The notes under the pieces are model-generated. The model saw only the letters and a list, made by a program, of their open reading frames with translations, ran no database searches and had not been told where the DNA came from. DNA of 64,000 nt from Ottelia alismoides (taxonomy: Eukaryota; Streptophyta; Magnoliopsida; Alismatales; Hydrocharitaceae): positions 434,001 to 498,000 of the forward strand of contig JAZKJV010008881.1 in NCBI GenBank assembly GCA_037367405.1, given 5' to 3'. Shown in pieces: positions 45,153 to 56,879 of this stretch (position 1 is its first letter; every line of letters begins with the position of its first letter). Both the position numbers and the translations under genes were made by a program.

Positions 45153-46787
45153 TGATGAATCCGTGATTCATCACTCTAAAAGTTAAAAATAGAGCTTCAT
45201 TCCCCAGTATTTAGCTGCATTTCATCACTTATTCCGCATCTTTACATTTATGCACTTAGAATTAATATCTGCATTTTAGCACACATAATTACATTCACAA
45301 TCATCTTCATATTTCCAGCTAACTTCATGCATTTTTAACTAATTTATGCTAACTTCAATTGACCTAAAACTAACTTCATTATGTGTATATTACTAACAAG
45401 ATTAAAGGGAAAATAAAAAATACTAACTCAAATAATCGGCTTCCGAGACAAAATCCGAATTCCAGAATAGACAGACTAAAATGCACATATCTTCCTCATG
45501 TAGTGACCAACTTAGGTATACTCACTTTTAAAGTAATATACATTCAAAGACCTTCAAAACAAGACCAATTTCATAAAAATCAGAGCTCATATGTGAAAGT
45601 TAGGTTTCGGGCTTCTTTTGCGCATTTTGTGTTTTAATAGTTTTTGACTTGACATTTTATGTTCATACTTAACTCTTTTTCTTTTATTTCTTTTCATTTA
45701 TATTCTTTGATGAAAGTTTTATTAAAATGCACAAAAATCCAACAAAATGAGACTGAAATCAAAGAAACTGACCAAGTCTGAGTGTCCCTTATAAGTATAT
45801 ACATTATCTCATGTTTTCCCACTTTATTTTATTCTCATATTTTCTTATTTATTAAAAATAAAAAAAATTAGAGTGATGTGTAAATATGTCCTTTATTTTA
45901 TCGTATTTTTATAGATTTTTCTCTTAATAAAAATCACAAAACCCCAAAACATAGGTATTCTATGCACAAAGAGTACCCCAAAAATATCATTTTGCACAGA
46001 TCACCTCTTTTGCTCTTGTTCCCTTCATGAAAGTTGTAGATCTCATCGAGACGAACACTTTTCATGATAAAATTTTTTGATCTGAGGCCATTTGCTATTT
46101 CTTTCCTATTTATCTTCTCATTTTATTTTTTGTTTTTTCTGGAGCTGACACGTGACAAATTCTAGAGTTGCCACAAGTCACTCATTTTCCTGCCTCTTTA
46201 TTTCCTTTATTTTCAGAAAAACTAAATTAAAACCATGGAATGTGCTGATCACATGCCCTTTCCGCATGTGCCTAGCATGTGCTTCTTCCCAAGTCAACCC
46301 CTACCCTCCGCCTACTCGGTTCGTTCCTCCCCAGATTTCCGCAACATCCGGCCCTTTTTCACGTGTGCCTCCTCCAATAGCCAACCCTATCCCTTATCCT
46401 CTCGTAGGCTTATCACCTCTACCTCCTCCTATAAAAGTGACCCAACCTCTAGGAGCTCTTCATCCGCCAAGATCCATATCCAAGCAGGGAGAAGCTCGTG
46501 GAGCAGGAAGTGACAGGGGCCGACTTCATCGCGATGAAGACCTTCATTCCGGTGAGATCCATCACGGAGCCTCCTGTGCTTCCGCCAGTACGGTCGAGGC
46601 GAAGACCATGAGAGGCCCTCAATTCTCCCCAATTAGGCGACTCGTATCTCCTTCTTCCGATGTTTTTCAGTTTTTCCTCTGTTCTTTTTCCTCCCACCTT
46701 TCTTTCTCTTCTCTGATCAGACCTCTTTGCTCCAACATGTACCACCGCCTCTCTAGTCATTCCCCCACTCATGGTACTCTTCATCAT

Positions 46788-49779
46788 TGAAAATCATGTT
46801 TCTACCTTATTAACCCAATCAAATTAATGATTAAATAAATATCGAGTCGTTCGTTGTAGTCAGGTAAAAACGGACTGATAAAAAAACCGCTTTTAATTAA
46901 AGTTCAATTAATCATGAGCGACAGATTTAATTTACTTGGGCAAGCTCAAGGTCGAACTCAGGGAAGCAGATGTCTCCTTAGGTAAATTTTAAGCGAATTT
47001 AGAGGTCGGATTTTCAGAAGATTATTTTTGGTATTTTTTGGCAATTTTTATGCAATTTAAAAGAAAGACAATGCAATATCAGGCCAGTTTAGAAGTTAAA
47101 TAAAAAATGTAATCAAATTAAGTCCAAAAATTATGAAACTTGGCCAGAATGTGGAATGCAATGAAATTAAGCTACACTATTTTTTTGGATTTTTCTGATA
47201 CTTTATGAATTTATTGTGAATTAAAAATAACTACATAGTTATTTTTACAAAATCAATTTTAATAAATACTAAAACATATTATTTCCAGATATAAAAATTA
47301 TCCTATATAGATCTAAGTCTGATGAATCTAGAAAAATGATAAACCTAAAATTCTATGTGAATTGGACCTATTAAAAAATCAATTAAGGAAATCACTAATT
47401 AATTTATTCAGGCCTTGTGATGCATGAAAATGTAATGATTTTTGGGCACAATGTAAATTAAATTATCCGAACTCTAATGTGAATTTTTGATGATTTTTGG
47501 AGCAACAAGAAATTTAGTATGAATTAAAAGGCACACAATGGGAAAAATATGGAAAATTTCACCAGTTTAATAATACTAAATTCCCAATATCTCACAAAAA
47601 TGAAACATGTGTCACATAAGATAGGGGACAAAATAAGCTATATGCAATTTAGAACTGAAAGCAATGCCAAATGGACACCTAGATATGTATGCAAAGATAG
47701 GGACCAAATTGCAAATACAGAAAATAAAATTACTGAAAATTAAACATGCTGACAGGGACTTAAATGCAATTACCTATAATGATGGGGTATGTGCGCAAAA
47801 TTTCCTCTGGAACACATGCGCCTCACGTGATGCTCCTGGTAGGGACTGAATTGTAATTTATAAAACTTCTAGGGGTCTAATATAAATACCCAGGTCGCAC
47901 GTGAGGAACACGTGAGGGGCTAGGCTCGGTAGGCGTCGGAGGCTCGGGCTGTGGCTCGGGTGCTCTGCAGGATCGGGCGTGCTTCGGGATAGCCTCGGGA
48001 GCTTCGAGCCTAAGGGTCGGGGAGGAGGCTCGGAGGAGGCTACGTGGCGCATGATAGACCGCTCGATCGATGAAGATCCAACAGATGCGGATGGCTCTTG
48101 GGATGAAGCGGTGTGGCTGTCTGAGATCCATCAGATCACGATGGATCCAACGACGGTGATGCGGACGACGTGGCGTATTGCGAGACGCACGATCCTCGCG
48201 AGATCGGACGGCTGTTGTAGGTCGAAGGAGAGAGCACGTGGCCGGATCTTGAGCGTTGGATCCTCCTAATCCGAAGGAGGTGGGGCACTGGCAGCATGGC
48301 TCGATCAGAACCATTCGATCATGAGGATCGGATGGCTGCTGTACGTCACGCCGGTCTGTCGCCTCCTGCAGCAGATGTGGTTGGGCTCCGATGAAGCCCC
48401 CTTAGCTTCGCCGGCTTCCCTCGTGCTCGGTGAGGATCGCTGGATGCTCTTGAGCAGCTGGGACTGATCGTGGAAGCATCGGGGAGCCTTCGGGGGCTCT
48501 GGTTGAAGCTAAAGGGGTCCGTAGGCTGGAAGCGATGAAGCTCGATGCAGCTCCAGTGAAGCTTCCTACCAATGAAGGAGAGGGTACCTGTAGGGGCTAG
48601 TTCGATAGTCGAGGCATGCAACATGTTCGTGAGGTAAATGCGAGTGCAACGGGAGGCCTCGAGCAGAGTGAAGGTGGTGTGGTGTTGCTCCTCCTCCAAG
48701 GTGGCAGAGCTTTGGTCAGAGTGAAGAGTGAGGTACTATCGGAGCAAATGGGATGGCACGCGAAGATCAGAGCTCCATGGCGGAGCTCGGTGAATGATCA
48801 GGCGGAAGCGGGAGTGATCGGAGGAGGCGGATAAATTGCGAGAAAAATGAAGAAAATGAAGAAGGAGATCGGAGGGGGAATGGAGGATGCTACCTGGGGA
48901 TAGAAGCTCGGAGTTGAGCTTTTGGTTGTCGCTCGAAGGTCGGTAGAAGTCCTGAGCTCAAGCAACTCACGGGAGGAGTTACGGCACGGCGGGCGGAGCC
49001 GTGGATCTCGCTGGAGGAATACACCATTCTTCGCTCGATTTCGCTCAAAATTTCTATCACCAATCAAGAGGTAAGAGCTCGGGGGAACCTTCTGCTATGA
49101 TGGATGGGGTCGACGGTCGCTGGTGGTGGAGTATTTATAGGTTGGAGGTGAGGGTGTAGGTGACGGGATGGCGAAGTTGGTGGAGGTCGTGGAGCGACGT
49201 GGGTGAGGTTCATGGTGATTGAGGAGGTTGGCGAGGATGAGGGTGTGATGGGCTACGAGGTGGAGGTGGTAGAGGCAGAGAGGATGGCCGGAGTGGTGCC
49301 GAAAACAGAAAGGGGGCAGTGCATGCACGATGTGGGAAACGTGGGTGCAGGAGCGTCTGGAGGTTGACGATGGGTTGTTAGACGTTGGATCTTGAGATCC
49401 AACGGCTCGGAGTGGAGCGTTAGTGAGTGGTTGGGATTAGATCTGAAGCGATGAGATCGAGGGCGTATGGATCACCATGTGGCACCAGGAGAACGAGGCA
49501 GAAATGGACGGTCGTTATGTGATCCTTAGATAGATCGGGTGGTGGATGGGCTGCGACACTGGAGGGCCTAGATCAGGAGAGAGAGGAAGGGATCGGGCGA
49601 TGGGGGATGAAGGGCACGTGTAGCGATGTGAGCAGGCCACGTGGCACACTCAGAGGGCACCACGTGGCCTGATCTGAATGGCTGAAAGAGAATGTGGGAT
49701 TAGGGAGAGAAGATGGCCGAATTTGGAAAAACTCAAAACATGAAAGTTGTAGATCTCGATGAGATCTACAAGGTTCATG
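46788..49779 (-). repeat. 3' LTR of Athila element 2, truncated
   Basis: Starts tgaaaatcatgtttc and follows the other LTR closely to aaggttcatg at 49779, where the match stops. A deletion has removed the outer U3 end and the LTR-proximal polypurine tract. It has TATA-like plus-strand tatttata at about 49132-49139, while the 5' LTR has a changed version (tattaata). Several CACGTG motifs occur, for example near 47898, 47910, 48235, 49634 and 49662. Confidence 0.9.
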
Positions 49780-50485
49780 TTGACTTTTTTGGAATCCTAT
49801 GTTACAACATTTTTTCAATAGTTTTATAAGTATTATATAGATATTATACAAGTGTACATGTATTTTACAAAAAAAATTCTCCAATTTTACCCATCCCGTA
49901 ATTATTGCGCAGTATATATAAAAATACGTGAAAGTACGAGCTATGGGTAAAGTATATATGTAATATATACACGCCCCCTATTCCTAGCGTGTGCTATGTC
50001 CTCAGAGCACGAAAAGCGAGGAAAAAGACATAACTCATGCTAAGCGTAGGAAAGCCAAAAGAGAAAAAATGTATAGAAGTCGTATGCCCCCTATACTTAG
50101 GCTCTAGCAGCCTAAGTGTAGCAGGAGATCAAAAACGGGGCGGACGAGGTCGAGAGGGGAAGTGGATGAATATATGTATAAGATGGGCATCGTTACCCCC
50201 CTATGCTTAGGCTCAGGTCAGCCTAAGTATAGGACTGGAGTGGTATGAGGACCGATGTGATCTGGGGGATGTACAGTGAATGGACTCAGGTGATTCCCCC
50301 CCTCCCCCCCCCCCCACCCCCCCAATACTTAGGATCTGGTCATCCTAAGTATAGTCGTAGTTGAAAAATATGAAGTTGGGGTGAGTGATTAGAGTCGTGG
50401 GAGGGAGGGGAAGAATGTACAGGAGTGATGGATATATACAAGGATCGTGGACTGAATCTTTCCAGATGCTGCTGATGGCGAGAGT
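49780..50485 (-). other. 3' non-coding region of Athila element 2 with PPT-hairpin modules
   Basis: No gene. Repeated modules of a plus-strand C run followed by a hairpin: 49973-50050 (diverged), 50085-50121 (arms ctatacttaggct / agcctaagtgtag), 50196-50233 (arms cctatgcttaggct / agcctaagtatagg) and 50297-50356 (long C-rich run, arms atacttaggat / atcctaagtat). On the minus (sense) strand the C runs are G-rich purine tracts like the polypurine tract used to prime plus-strand DNA synthesis. Confidence 0.8.
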
Positions 50486-51810
50486 TTACTGCTGCAAGGT
50501 CTCATGCGCGACTCTATGTGTATCTGCTGAATCTGTCTCGCGCATGAATACAATCTCCTCAATATGGACTAACTGTTCATTGGGTTCGATGAAGTGCTTC
50601 AACAGTTGTCCATTTACAAGGAACGTCTGTGCATCATCTGTGAGATCTGAGATCTCAACACATCCACTATCATGCACATCACGGACAATGAATGGGCCCG
50701 TCCACTTGGATTTTAGCTTGCCTTGGAAAACCTTCAGCCTTGCATTGAACAACCATATCTTCTGTCCAGGAACAAAGGTCTTTCGTCTGATATATCTATC
50801 ATGCCAACGCTTCACTTTGTCCTTGTACACCAAACTGTTGTCGTATGCTCAGTTTCTGACTTCCACTAGCTCATTCAGATCCATTTCTCCCTGTCTCTAC
50901 CCTAGGTGTGTGTTCCAATTGACCTTCTTGATTGCCCATTCTGATTTGAGCACTAATTCTGCGGGCAAATGGCACAGCTTTCGAATACCATCCTGAATGG
51001 GGAGGTTCCTAACGGTGTCTTGTAAGCTGTCCTATAAGCCCACAGGACTTGATCTAAGATCTGAGACCAGTCTTTCATGTCTGGGCGGACAAGATTCTGT
51101 AGTACGGTGTTCACCTCCCTATTCGACACCTCAGCCATACAATTGGTCTGTGGGTGGTAAGGACTAGAGACACGGTGTTCGATGCTGTAATCCTTCAAGA
51201 GCTTCTTCACATCTCTGTTTACAAAGTAGCTACCCCCATCTGATATCAACATTTTGGGGATCCCGAACCTGGAGATCATATGATCTCTAATGAATTTACA
51301 GATAGTCCTGATGTCTGCAGCTCGGGTTGGGATAGCCTCCACCCACCTGGACAGATAGTCTACCGCAAGAAGGATGTACTCGAATCCATGGCTCACAGGG
51401 AATGGGCCCATGAAGTCGATGCCCCAAGCGCCAAAGACATCACAAATGATGCCATGCTGCATTGGCATCTCATCCTTGGAACCAACGGTTCCTCCCATTC
51501 GATGGCATACTGGGCACGACTTCGCAAAGGTGATGGCATCACGAAACAGAGTTGGCTAGTATAAGCCACACTGAAGTACTTTCCATGCGGTTCTCTTCCT
51601 GGAGTGGTGTCCTCCTGCCTCTAGATTGTGGCATAAAGAAAGGACACTCCGATATTCCTTCTGAGGAATACACCGTCTCCAGACACAATCCGGCCCTTCA
51701 AAGAAAAGGATCGGATCCTCCCAATGGTAATATCTAGAATTCGACTTCAGTCGGTCTATGTGGCTCTTGGGCCAATCTTCGGGAACCTTCTTGGAGACAA
51801 GATAGTTCAC
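50486..51810 (-). pseudogene. Athila integrase (element 2)
   Basis: Integrase inserts the element's DNA copy into the genome. Pieces run 51810-51556 (zinc-binding domain, with CHNLEAGGHHSRKRTAWKVLQ then PVCHRMGG), 51498-50953 (catalytic core) and 50833-50486 (C-terminal domain with KWTGPFIV, the GPY/F motif). The three catalytic residues of the D-D-E core are readable: GIDFMGPF, LISDGGSYF and AEVSNREV. A stop replaces the Trp after QCGLY at about 51555, and a frameshift lies between 50953 and 50833. The breaks separate the domains, so no functional enzyme is made. Confidence 0.93.
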
Positions 51811-51876
51811 AATATTGGCATACCATGGGAATGAGTCGACAACAAAAATTGACTCGTCAGGGAAGGAGTCTCGAAT

Positions 51877-52473
51877 CTATGAATCCTCAAAAGCATTAAG
51901 ATCCTCGAGATGGGAGAGGTGATCAGCTACTACGTTCTTCTTTCCAGGTTTATCACGAATGTCCAAATCAAACTCCTGGATAAGCAGAATCCACCTAAGA
52001 AGACGCGCCTTCACGTCCTTCTTTTCCATTAAGTAACGTAGTGTTGTGTGGTCAGTGAACACAATTACCTTGGACCCGATTAAATGAGATCTGAATTTGT
52101 CCAAGGCAAACACTACCGCAAGCATCTCCTTTTCCGTAACTGTATAGTTACGCTGAGCAGTATCAAGCACTTTACTTACATAGTGTATTGCGAACGGGAC
52201 GCCATCCCTCCTCTGTCCTAACACAGCCCCAACAATAAAGTTTGATGCATCCGTCATGATCTCAAAAGGTAGATACCAATATGGGGCTTGTAGGATCGGA
52301 GCGTCCATGACCATTCCTTGCAGTAGCTTAAAGGCTTCGAGACATTTCTGATCCACAATGAACTCCATGTCCTTGCCTAAAAGATCAGTTAGCGGTCGGT
52401 CAATCTTAGAAAAATCCTTGATAGATCTTTGATAAAATCCGACATGCCCGAGGAAAGACCGCAACTGTTTCAC
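51877..52473 (-). pseudogene. Athila RT end and RNase H (element 2)
   Basis: A 198-codon open piece. It starts with the RT connection ([21 protein letters not shown]), then RNase [17 protein letters not shown] (first catalytic Asp), the [21 protein letters not shown] segment (catalytic Glu) and [12 protein letters not shown] (second Asp). It ends at DHLSHLED, the usual junction to integrase. The domain is intact, but it is cut off from the RT by a stop at about 52493. Confidence 0.93.
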
Positions 52474-52476
52474 GTT

Positions 52477-53276
52477 GGTTGGTGGCTGGAGTCATCTGAT
52501 CACATCCACCTTGGCAGGGTCAACCTCTATTCCTCTCTTGGAGATGACATGCCCCAACACAATGCCCTCCGTCACCATGAAGTGACTTTTCTCCCAGGAG
52601 ATCACCAGATTGACCTCACAACATCTTTTGAGGACTCAGTCCAGATTCCTAAAATAAGAATCAAAGGAATCACCGTGGACCGAGAAGTCATCCATGAAGA
52701 CTTCCAGGAATTCGCCGACCATTTCGGCGAATACAACAATCATGCACCTTTGAAAAGTACCGGGAGCATTTCATAACCCAAAGGGCATGTGCCTGAAAGC
52801 ATAGGTACCAAAGGGGCATGTGAACGTGGTTTTTTCCTAGTCCTCTGGAGCTATGGCTACTTGATTGTAGCCTGAGAACCCATCCAAGAAGCAGAAGAAT
52901 TTTTCCCCGCTAATCTCTCTAAGATCTGATCAATGATTGGTAGGGGGAAATGATCTATCTTCGTCGCAGCATTCAGGTGTTTGTAATCCACACAGACGCG
53001 CCACGACGTGGGTACTCGTGTTACGATCTCCTCTTCGTCTTCATTGGTGGTCGTCTGAATTCCCGACTTCTTCGGGATAACATGGATTGGGGCCACCCAT
53101 TTGGAGTCAGAGATGGGATAAATAAAACCCGCGTTGCACCATTTCTCTATCTCCTTCTTCACTACCTCTCGTAAATTTGGATTCAACCGACGTTGGAATT
53201 CACGAGAGGGATTAGCCTCATTCTCTAGGTAGATATTGTGTAAACACAGAGCGGGATTTATCCTGTGGAGATCGGA
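52477..53276 (-). pseudogene. Athila reverse transcriptase (element 2)
   Basis: The N-terminal RT part is open in the long 54263-52857 frame: EIEKWCNAGFIYPISDSKW, VHVIPKK-type motif, and WRVCVDYKHLNAATKIDHFPLP. After a one-base frameshift near 52905 the domain continues with FLDGFSGYNQV, CPFGTYAFRHMPFG and FMDDFSVHGDS, the active-site YxDD equivalent with both aspartates intact. Four in-frame stops follow (near 52839, 52776, 52638 and 52493). All catalytic motifs are recognisable, so the damage is limited and fairly recent. Confidence 0.93.
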
Positions 53277-54470
53277 GATGCTCCAGCCTATCGCCTTGCG
53301 GTTTTTCTCCAGGATCTCTAGCAAGCGAGATTCCTGCTCCTCGGTCAATTGCGAGCTGATGATGACCGGATACTTCTTTTCTTGTCCCGCAAGGAAGGCA
53401 TACTTAAGTGTTGTGGGTAAAGGTTTGAGCTCAGGTAATGTGTGATCATCGTGGAAGTTTGTCTCAATCGAATCTGGTTTAGTGCTAGTAGTGGCTAGAT
53501 CGATCCTTGAAATTGCTGCCACCAATTCATTCGGCTCTGGAGTCGGATCGTCAAAGGTCTCCAAGCAATCGGTAAAAGCCACGTCCGACTCATCATCCTC
53601 ATCTTCTGGCTGTCCTAAAGAGGGAAGGACTGACATGCCTAGCTGGGCCTCCAAGTCATCGAAGATGTAGGGGGATGCATATTCCGTGTTGTATTCATTT
53701 CTAAGAACCTCGCAAACTGACTCATGCACAAGATCTTCTCCAGAAGGGAGGGACTCATCGATGCTAGCTAGGTTCTGTCTCCGTGGCCCAACAGTGTCTA
53801 CATGAATGCAATATGCTTCGGATAAAGAGTACTCGATGTTGGATTCTGAATCTGGTCTCTGCCATCTGGTCTGCTTCATCTCGAGTTCCTCATCTCCGCC
53901 TGGAGTTTGGAACTGGATTTTCCCAATCTTATAATAAAACAAGGCACGCGTTGTTCTGAGGAAGGGCCTTCCTAATATGATCTGGGAATCTCTCCAATTA
54001 CGAGGGGTCTCCATATCAAGGACGGTAAAGTCCACCATGTATTCCTGGCCCTCGATTTTTATGACAACGTTCCTCAATTCTCCTTTGGACCCCTTGGTTG
54101 ATTTATCAGCAAACTGAAGTAGGGATCTAGATTTCCTAAGAGGTCCAAGATTAAGCCGCTCATAGAGGGATGTAGGCATTAAGTTGATTGAGGATCTATT
54201 GTCAAGGAGAGTGCGTGCAAACGCAGTGTCATCGACATGACTCACCACATAATATGCACCCATGTCTCTTCATTTACTTGGAAACGAATTCTTTATTGCG
54301 CAAGTTGTGGCTACTGACAGAACGTGTTTCTCAACATGGCTTTTGGTCTTCCTGTTGGCCCTAGTAGGTGTGCATCTCACCTTAAGGTATTTTTGAAATG
54401 CAGGTATCATCTCCACATACTTGTCAAAGGGGATTGTGACCTTGATGTGTTTATTGCAAAACTCTGTCAT
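53277..54470 (-). pseudogene. Athila protease and linker (element 2)
   Basis: The piece 54470-54270 (FDKYVEMIPAFQKYLKV) is the pre-protease segment. After a stop and shift the frame from 54263 encodes the aspartic protease in its first ~120 residues: LLDNRSSINLMPTSLYERLNLG around the active site and IILGRPFLRTTRALF near its end. The active site reads D-N-R where relatives have D-L-G, so the DxG glycine is missing. A linker rich in Asp/Glu/Ser (ESDVAFTDCLETFDD) leads to RT. Confidence 0.85.
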
Positions 54471-54805
54471 CTTAGGGTCATCTTTTTGTATTTTTCTGTT
54501 TTTCTTCTTTCCACCCTTAAGAGCTCGGGGAAATGGATTATTGATTCCAACTCATATTCAAAAACTGAAAGATTTTCATTTAAGATTGGAACTGAGTTAT
54601 GTACATGACTCGGACTCTGAGACTAACTCGGACTCTGACTATGACTATGACGAAAAGAAAATTTCTGCTGCATGATCGGTGATGCATTCTCCGCAATTAC
54701 TAGCACATCCTCCTCAGATGAAGGTGCGGGATCTTCATCGGTCTCGCTGGACTCCCTACTAGTGTGGTTCTCCTGCTTCTAGGAGGACTCAGAAGTCCTC
54801 TTCTT

Positions 54806-56873
54806 CTACCGGTGGTGGTGGTGGTGTTGCTCCTCTACCTCCAAATTCTCCTCAGGTAGAGACATGGCGGCTTCTTCCTCCGATGCCAGTGCCCGATCAG
54901 GTACGATCACGGTCCTTCCGCTCTTGAGGGGCATATGGTTTACATTATCATACGAAAGGATCTCATGTTCAGATAAAGAGTTATCTGAATAGTATACTTG
55001 ATCTCGTGGTCGGTTCTGGCCTTGATTCAAGCTATTCGGGTTGACCTGAACCTGGGCAGGAATTGGGGTCTTTGGCGCCATCTGCTGGTCCTGGGTATGA
55101 GAAACACGATTCAGATCGGTTCTCATATCCAGATAGTCATTATGGATTTGTTGGACCCTATCAGTCACAGGGTCTGGATCGTAAGGGTGAGGGACTTCAA
55201 TTCACTAGTGGGATGGTTCTGTTGATGATGACTCGCGGATGAGTTCTTGTATTGGTCCTGATGGCCATTCCGATATTGTTGATGATGGGACGGTGGTGGA
55301 GGGTCCTGGTGGCCCTCCACCACCGTCCCATCATCAACTGGTGTTGCTGAGGCTGGTACCCTCGTTCAGGTCGGGACTGTACGAAGCGCGGTGCAGGGAC
55401 GGAGTCGTTTTCTTGGTAAGCTAGGGAAGGTCGGTGTGACTGACCGTTCCCTATCCCCGACTGTCTGCTGACGGGTTCATGGTTGTACCACAACCCGTTG
55501 ATCTCGATCACCTGCGGAGGCTCCTCGTATCCTGTCTCCACTTGTGGGGGTGCATGCTGGTCCTGCTAAGTGTATGTATGCTCCTCTACCCAGCTACTCG
55601 CGGGCCCCGGTGCCTGTTCATGTACAAGATGAACTCGGTGTACAGGTACAGGTGGTGCAGAAGGGGTGGGTTTATCTTGGCTATCCTCTCAGTAAGTTCC
55701 TCCACTTGTTTCAGCAATCTCGAGAGTGACTCAAGGTCAATGACCCTCTTGTGAATCTGCTTGACCATGGTTAACTTATCAGCTATCATCCCCATGCTGG
55801 GAATGAGGTCCTCTGTCAGATCTGCTACAGTCCTCCTAGTTGTCTCGTTGGATAAGATTGAGGGAGACAACTGATAGGCCATGGTGGCCTGCGACCTGCC
55901 TGTTTCCGCCATCCGCTCCAGGATTTTCCATACAGCATTCTCATTTTTGTTCAGATAGCTTCCTCCACAGGAGGCACTTACTAACCCCTGCATCTCCAGG
56001 GTCATGCCACAGAACAAGGTCTGGACTAAGATCACTTTTGAAATGCCATGGCAAGGGCACTTCTGAATTAGGTCATTAAACCTATCCCAGGCTTCATGGA
56101 AATGGTTCATTGGGTCCCTGGTAGAAACTTGCGATCTTTGTTCTCATTTGATTAGTCCTACTGAGTGGGTAGAACTTCTTCAGAAAAAGATCCTTGAACT
56201 GCATCCAGATTGTACATACCACCCCGAGATTTTTCAACCAATGAGCTGCATTATCTCCTAAGGCAAATGGGGTGGCCTTCAGCCTGATATAATCCTGCCC
56301 AACCCTATGGTGACTAAGGTTGTTGCAAACCAGCTCGAAGTCTCTGAGGAAGGCATATGGTTCTTCATTTGTATTTCCATTAAACTTCGGTAGCAGGCTC
56401 AGAAAGTGGGGTTTTAGCTCGAACGCTTCAGGGGGAACCGCTGGTGCCAACCAACTATGCATCTCATTCTATGTTGGGTTATAAGCATCAACTATGGATC
56501 GGTCGATTCCTCCTGCCGTAATGATCTGTCCCATCCTTGCCGTAAGATCCGCATTCTGTTGTTCGGCTGTGGCGAGGCGAGCAAAGATTTGTTGTGTGGG
56601 GTCATCTCTGTGTTCCTCATCATCCGGGGGTCGCTTAGGTGGTATCTTGTCCTCTAGCCCTAGGAATGGAATATGGACTTGGTTAGAGGACAAATCAAGG
56701 AAGGGATTCTTATCGAGGCAATGGTCTTCCTCGGTAAGATCAGAGGAGAGAACAGGGTTGGTTTGAGAGTAACCACCCTGGGTATGAGGGATCCAGAACT
56801 CAAGAGGGTCATGAGCTATGGTTGGTCCAAGTTGATCTTGGGCCAGTGAAGATGAGCTTTGTGGGGGGCTCAT
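54806..56873 (-). pseudogene. Athila gag (element 2)
   Basis: Structural protein of the virus-like particle, in pieces: 56873-56469 (N-terminal region, start MSPPQSSSS), 56462-56094 and 56110-55586 (retrotransposon gag core: FLSLLPKFNGNTNEEPY, IWMQFKDLFLKKFYP, EAWDRFNDLIQKCPCHGI), 55541-55197 and 55168-54806 (C-terminal region with MPLKSGRTVIV, resembling the Athila LRSGR motif). A single stop at 56469 and frameshifts near 56100 and 55190 separate them. No zinc knuckle is visible. The start is chosen as the first Met in the frame after the leader. Confidence 0.88.
55278..55338. repeat. Perfect 26-bp inverted duplication in gag
   Basis: The left arm (55278-55303, gttgatgatggga...) and right arm (55313-55338, ...tcccatcatcaac) are exact reverse complements around a 9-bp centre (tcctggtgg). 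The arms are GC-rich. It lies in the variable part of gag and is not expected there. Confidence 0.95.
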
Positions 56874-56879
56874 AGAAAG

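Noticed and set aside
46152..46790. 212-codon plus-strand frame as a host gene
   Set aside because: It is in the U3/R region of the element 3 LTR, downstream of its TATA box, and is cut by the insertion of element 2.
47877..49328. Several 60-145-codon frames (also 59510-60943)
   Set aside because: They lie in the LTRs of Athila element 2, occur on both strands and carry no domains.
55278..55338. Rho-independent-type terminator
   Set aside because: A bacterial-style terminator is not relevant in a plant element, and no T tract follows. The structure is better seen as an inverted duplication.
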